Origin: an uncultured Pseudomonadota bacterium
GTDB lineage: Bacteria; Pseudomonadota; Gammaproteobacteria; Steroidobacterales; Steroidobacteraceae
Length of the DNA: 6,719 nucleotides
Reading direction: 5' to 3'
Assembly (NCBI GenBank): GCA_903910215.1
Contig: CAIVYV010000032.1
Location: 1-6,719, forward strand
Part shown: positions 5,544 to 6,719 of the stretch, in pieces
Numbering within the stretch: the stretch's first letter is position 1
Layout: the number at the start of each line of letters is the position of its first letter
Notes under the pieces: generated by a model
Seen by the model: only the letters and a program-made list of their open reading frames with translations
What the model was told of the DNA's origin: nothing
Database searches by the model: none
Program-made: the position numbers and the translations under genes

Positions 5544-6719
5544 TCAGTTTGCCTCGTCAGATTTACGAGCGCGAGCACGACTGAGCATCAGCGCGCCGAG
5601 CGCCGTCGACGCGGCGGAGAAGACGAAAGGCGCTGCCGGACCCAGTTTGAAATACAGAGGACCCGAGATCGCAGGCCCCAAGATCCGCCCTGCACTACTC
5701 GAGGCATTGAAAATGCCCATCACCGCACCGCGCGAGCCTGCATCCGTCTCGAACGACACGAGACTGCTAATCGAAGGCAGGAAGAGTCCGTTGGCGAGGC
5801 CGAAGACGGAAATCGCAACCCACACCATGGCATCCGTCTGCGCAACGGCAAACAAACCAAGGCCGATCGTCACGCCGATGATGGAACCTACGGCCACATG
5901 CTTCTCGCCGAAACGTTTCGCCAAGGGGCCGACGAGTCCAGCCTGCCCCACGGCCGACAAGAGCGCAAAAGCAGCGAAGTGCAAGCCGACATCGCGCAGC
6001 GAGTAGTCGAACAAGTCACGACCCCAAAACTGGAACACTGACTGCATCGCCGCACCCGCGATCCCGACGAGCAGCGAAGCCATCATCAATCCGAACAGCA
6101 CCGGACGAGCACGCAACGAGTCGAGCAAAGATGCCGACGGCACGCTTACCGTTCCCTCGACGACCACCTGCCTCAGGGGTTTGCGTGACTCTGCGGGCAA
6201 ACTCTCGGGCAACAGGAATACGGTGCCGAGGAAAGCAATGAGCGATAAGGCAGCCGATGCGAGACCCGCCCAGTACATGCTGGGAACACCGTCGAGCGAT
6301 CCCAAGACCCCACCCAGGGGCGGACCCACCGCAAAGCCGACGCCGAATGCACTGGCCACGATGCCCAAGCCCTTGGCACGATCCTTGGGGTCCGTGACAT
6401 CGGTCGCATAGGCGAAAGCGGCGGCCAGATTTCCCGAGGTGATACCGCCGAAGGCCCGCGCCAGCAACATCGACTCCAAGGTCGGCGCGAAAGCAAGCCA
6501 AACAAATGACAATACTGTGCCCGCAGAACTGATGATCAGGATCGGCTTGCGGCCGTAGGCATCACTAAATCGCCCCCAGATCGGGGTGGCCACCAACTGG
6601 AACAAAGAAAAAACGCCCGAGCCACCGAACGTCTTCCAAAAATCGGATGCTCCCATCGACTCGGCGACCAACGGAAAAGGAATCGTCGTGATTCCAAAAC
6701 CTGCGAGGCTGATGAAAAC
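5544..6719 (-). CDS. MFS transporter, TetA-like DHA1 type (probable drug/metabolite:H+ antiporter), 5'-truncated by the window
   Basis: This is a major facilitator protein of the inner membrane, with 391 residues in view. The frame stays open to the right edge: codons from 6719 encode a hydrophobic run ending IPFPLVAES that forms span 1, so the TTG at 6671 is internal and only about 10-25 residues are missing. Counting from the window edge, motif A GRFSDAYGRKPI is at about 49-60 in loop 2-3, a motif-B-like ARAFGGITSGN at about 87-97, DVTDPKDRAKG at about 107-117, and the antiporter motif C AFGVGFAVGPPLGG in span 5 at about 124-137. A longer charged loop follows span 6 (about 172-206), and a degenerate motif A copy, GPLAKRFG, lies in loop 8-9. 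Twelve spans are expected. Motif C marks exporters, so efflux is more likely than uptake; the substrate is unknown. It is the first visible gene of the directon and stops 2 nt before the solute-binding-protein start. Confidence 0.94.
   Translation of the reverse strand, partial: VFISLAGFGITTIPFPLVAESMGASDFWKTFGGSGVFSLFQLVATPIWGRFSDAYGRKPILIISSAGTVLSFVWLAFAPTLESMLLARAFGGITSGNLAAAFAYATDVTDPKDRAKGLGIVASAFGVGFAVGPPLGGVLGSLDGVPSMYWAGLASAALSLIAFLGTVFLLPESLPAESRKPLRQVVVEGTVSVPSASLLDSLRARPVLFGLMMASLLVGIAGAAMQSVFQFWGRDLFDYSLRDVGLHFAAFALLSAVGQAGLVGPLAKRFGEKHVAVGSIIGVTIGLGLFAVAQTDAMVWVAISVFGLANGLFLPSISSLVSFETDAGSRGAVMGIFNASSSAGRILGPAISGPLYFKLGPAAPFVFSAASTALGALMLSRARARKSDEAN

Noticed and set aside
5508..6041. 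A 177-codon + strand frame over the end of the MFS gene
   Set aside because: Highly charged, low-complexity translation typical of a shadow frame; the - strand MFS motifs are unambiguous.
6669..6671. TTG as the start codon of the MFS gene
   Set aside because: The frame continues upstream to the window edge and encodes the hydrophobic first membrane span, so the real start lies beyond 6719.
1..6719. A defence island, toxin-antitoxin pair, prophage, insertion sequence, CRISPR array or RNA gene
   Set aside because: I looked on both strands and found no repeats of the right kind, no transposase or nuclease motifs and no tRNA/rRNA-like sequence. The six genes fill the window almost completely.

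Overview
The window is a compact, gene-dense piece of what looks like a Proteobacterium chromosome, most likely a gammaproteobacterium. This placement rests on moderately high GC (judged by eye), GTG starts, very short intergenic gaps, Tat and lipoprotein export signals and Gram-negative-type envelope proteins. It is an inference from style, not a phylogenetic result. There are no tRNAs, rRNAs, mobile elements or CRISPR arrays, and no gene-free stretch longer than about 40 bases.

Layout: at the left edge, a short-chain dehydrogenase on the + strand (2-757, missing its first ~25-30 residues) resembles the NYC1/NOL chlorophyll b reductase branch. The rest of the window is a single - strand directon. 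In transcription order it holds: an MFS transporter of the TetA-like DHA1 type (6719-5544, N-terminus cut by the window edge); a Tat-exported family 5 (OppA/MppA/GsiB-type) solute-binding protein (5541-3928); a two-cysteine, probably thioredoxin-dependent glutathione peroxidase homologue (3912-3436); a lipoprotein gamma-glutamyltranspeptidase (3439-1643); and an unrecognised protein with about eight membrane segments (1605-721). The gaps are 2, 15, -3 (stop and start interleave as GTGA) and 37 nt, so the five genes are probably co-transcribed from a promoter right of the window. The SDR and the membrane-protein gene converge and overlap by 37 bp. The overlap contains most of a perfect 10-bp-stem hairpin that could act as a shared 3' end.

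How the genes may work together: gamma-glutamyltranspeptidase cleaves glutathione and gamma-glutamyl peptides in the periplasm, the family 5 binding protein could bind a peptide or glutathione, and the peroxidase removes hydroperoxides. A peptide/thiol-related theme is therefore reasonable but unproven, because no ABC permease or ATPase is in view. The least explained parts are the multi-span membrane protein and the NOL-like SDR. I see no sign of a defence system or other clearly new multi-gene machine.
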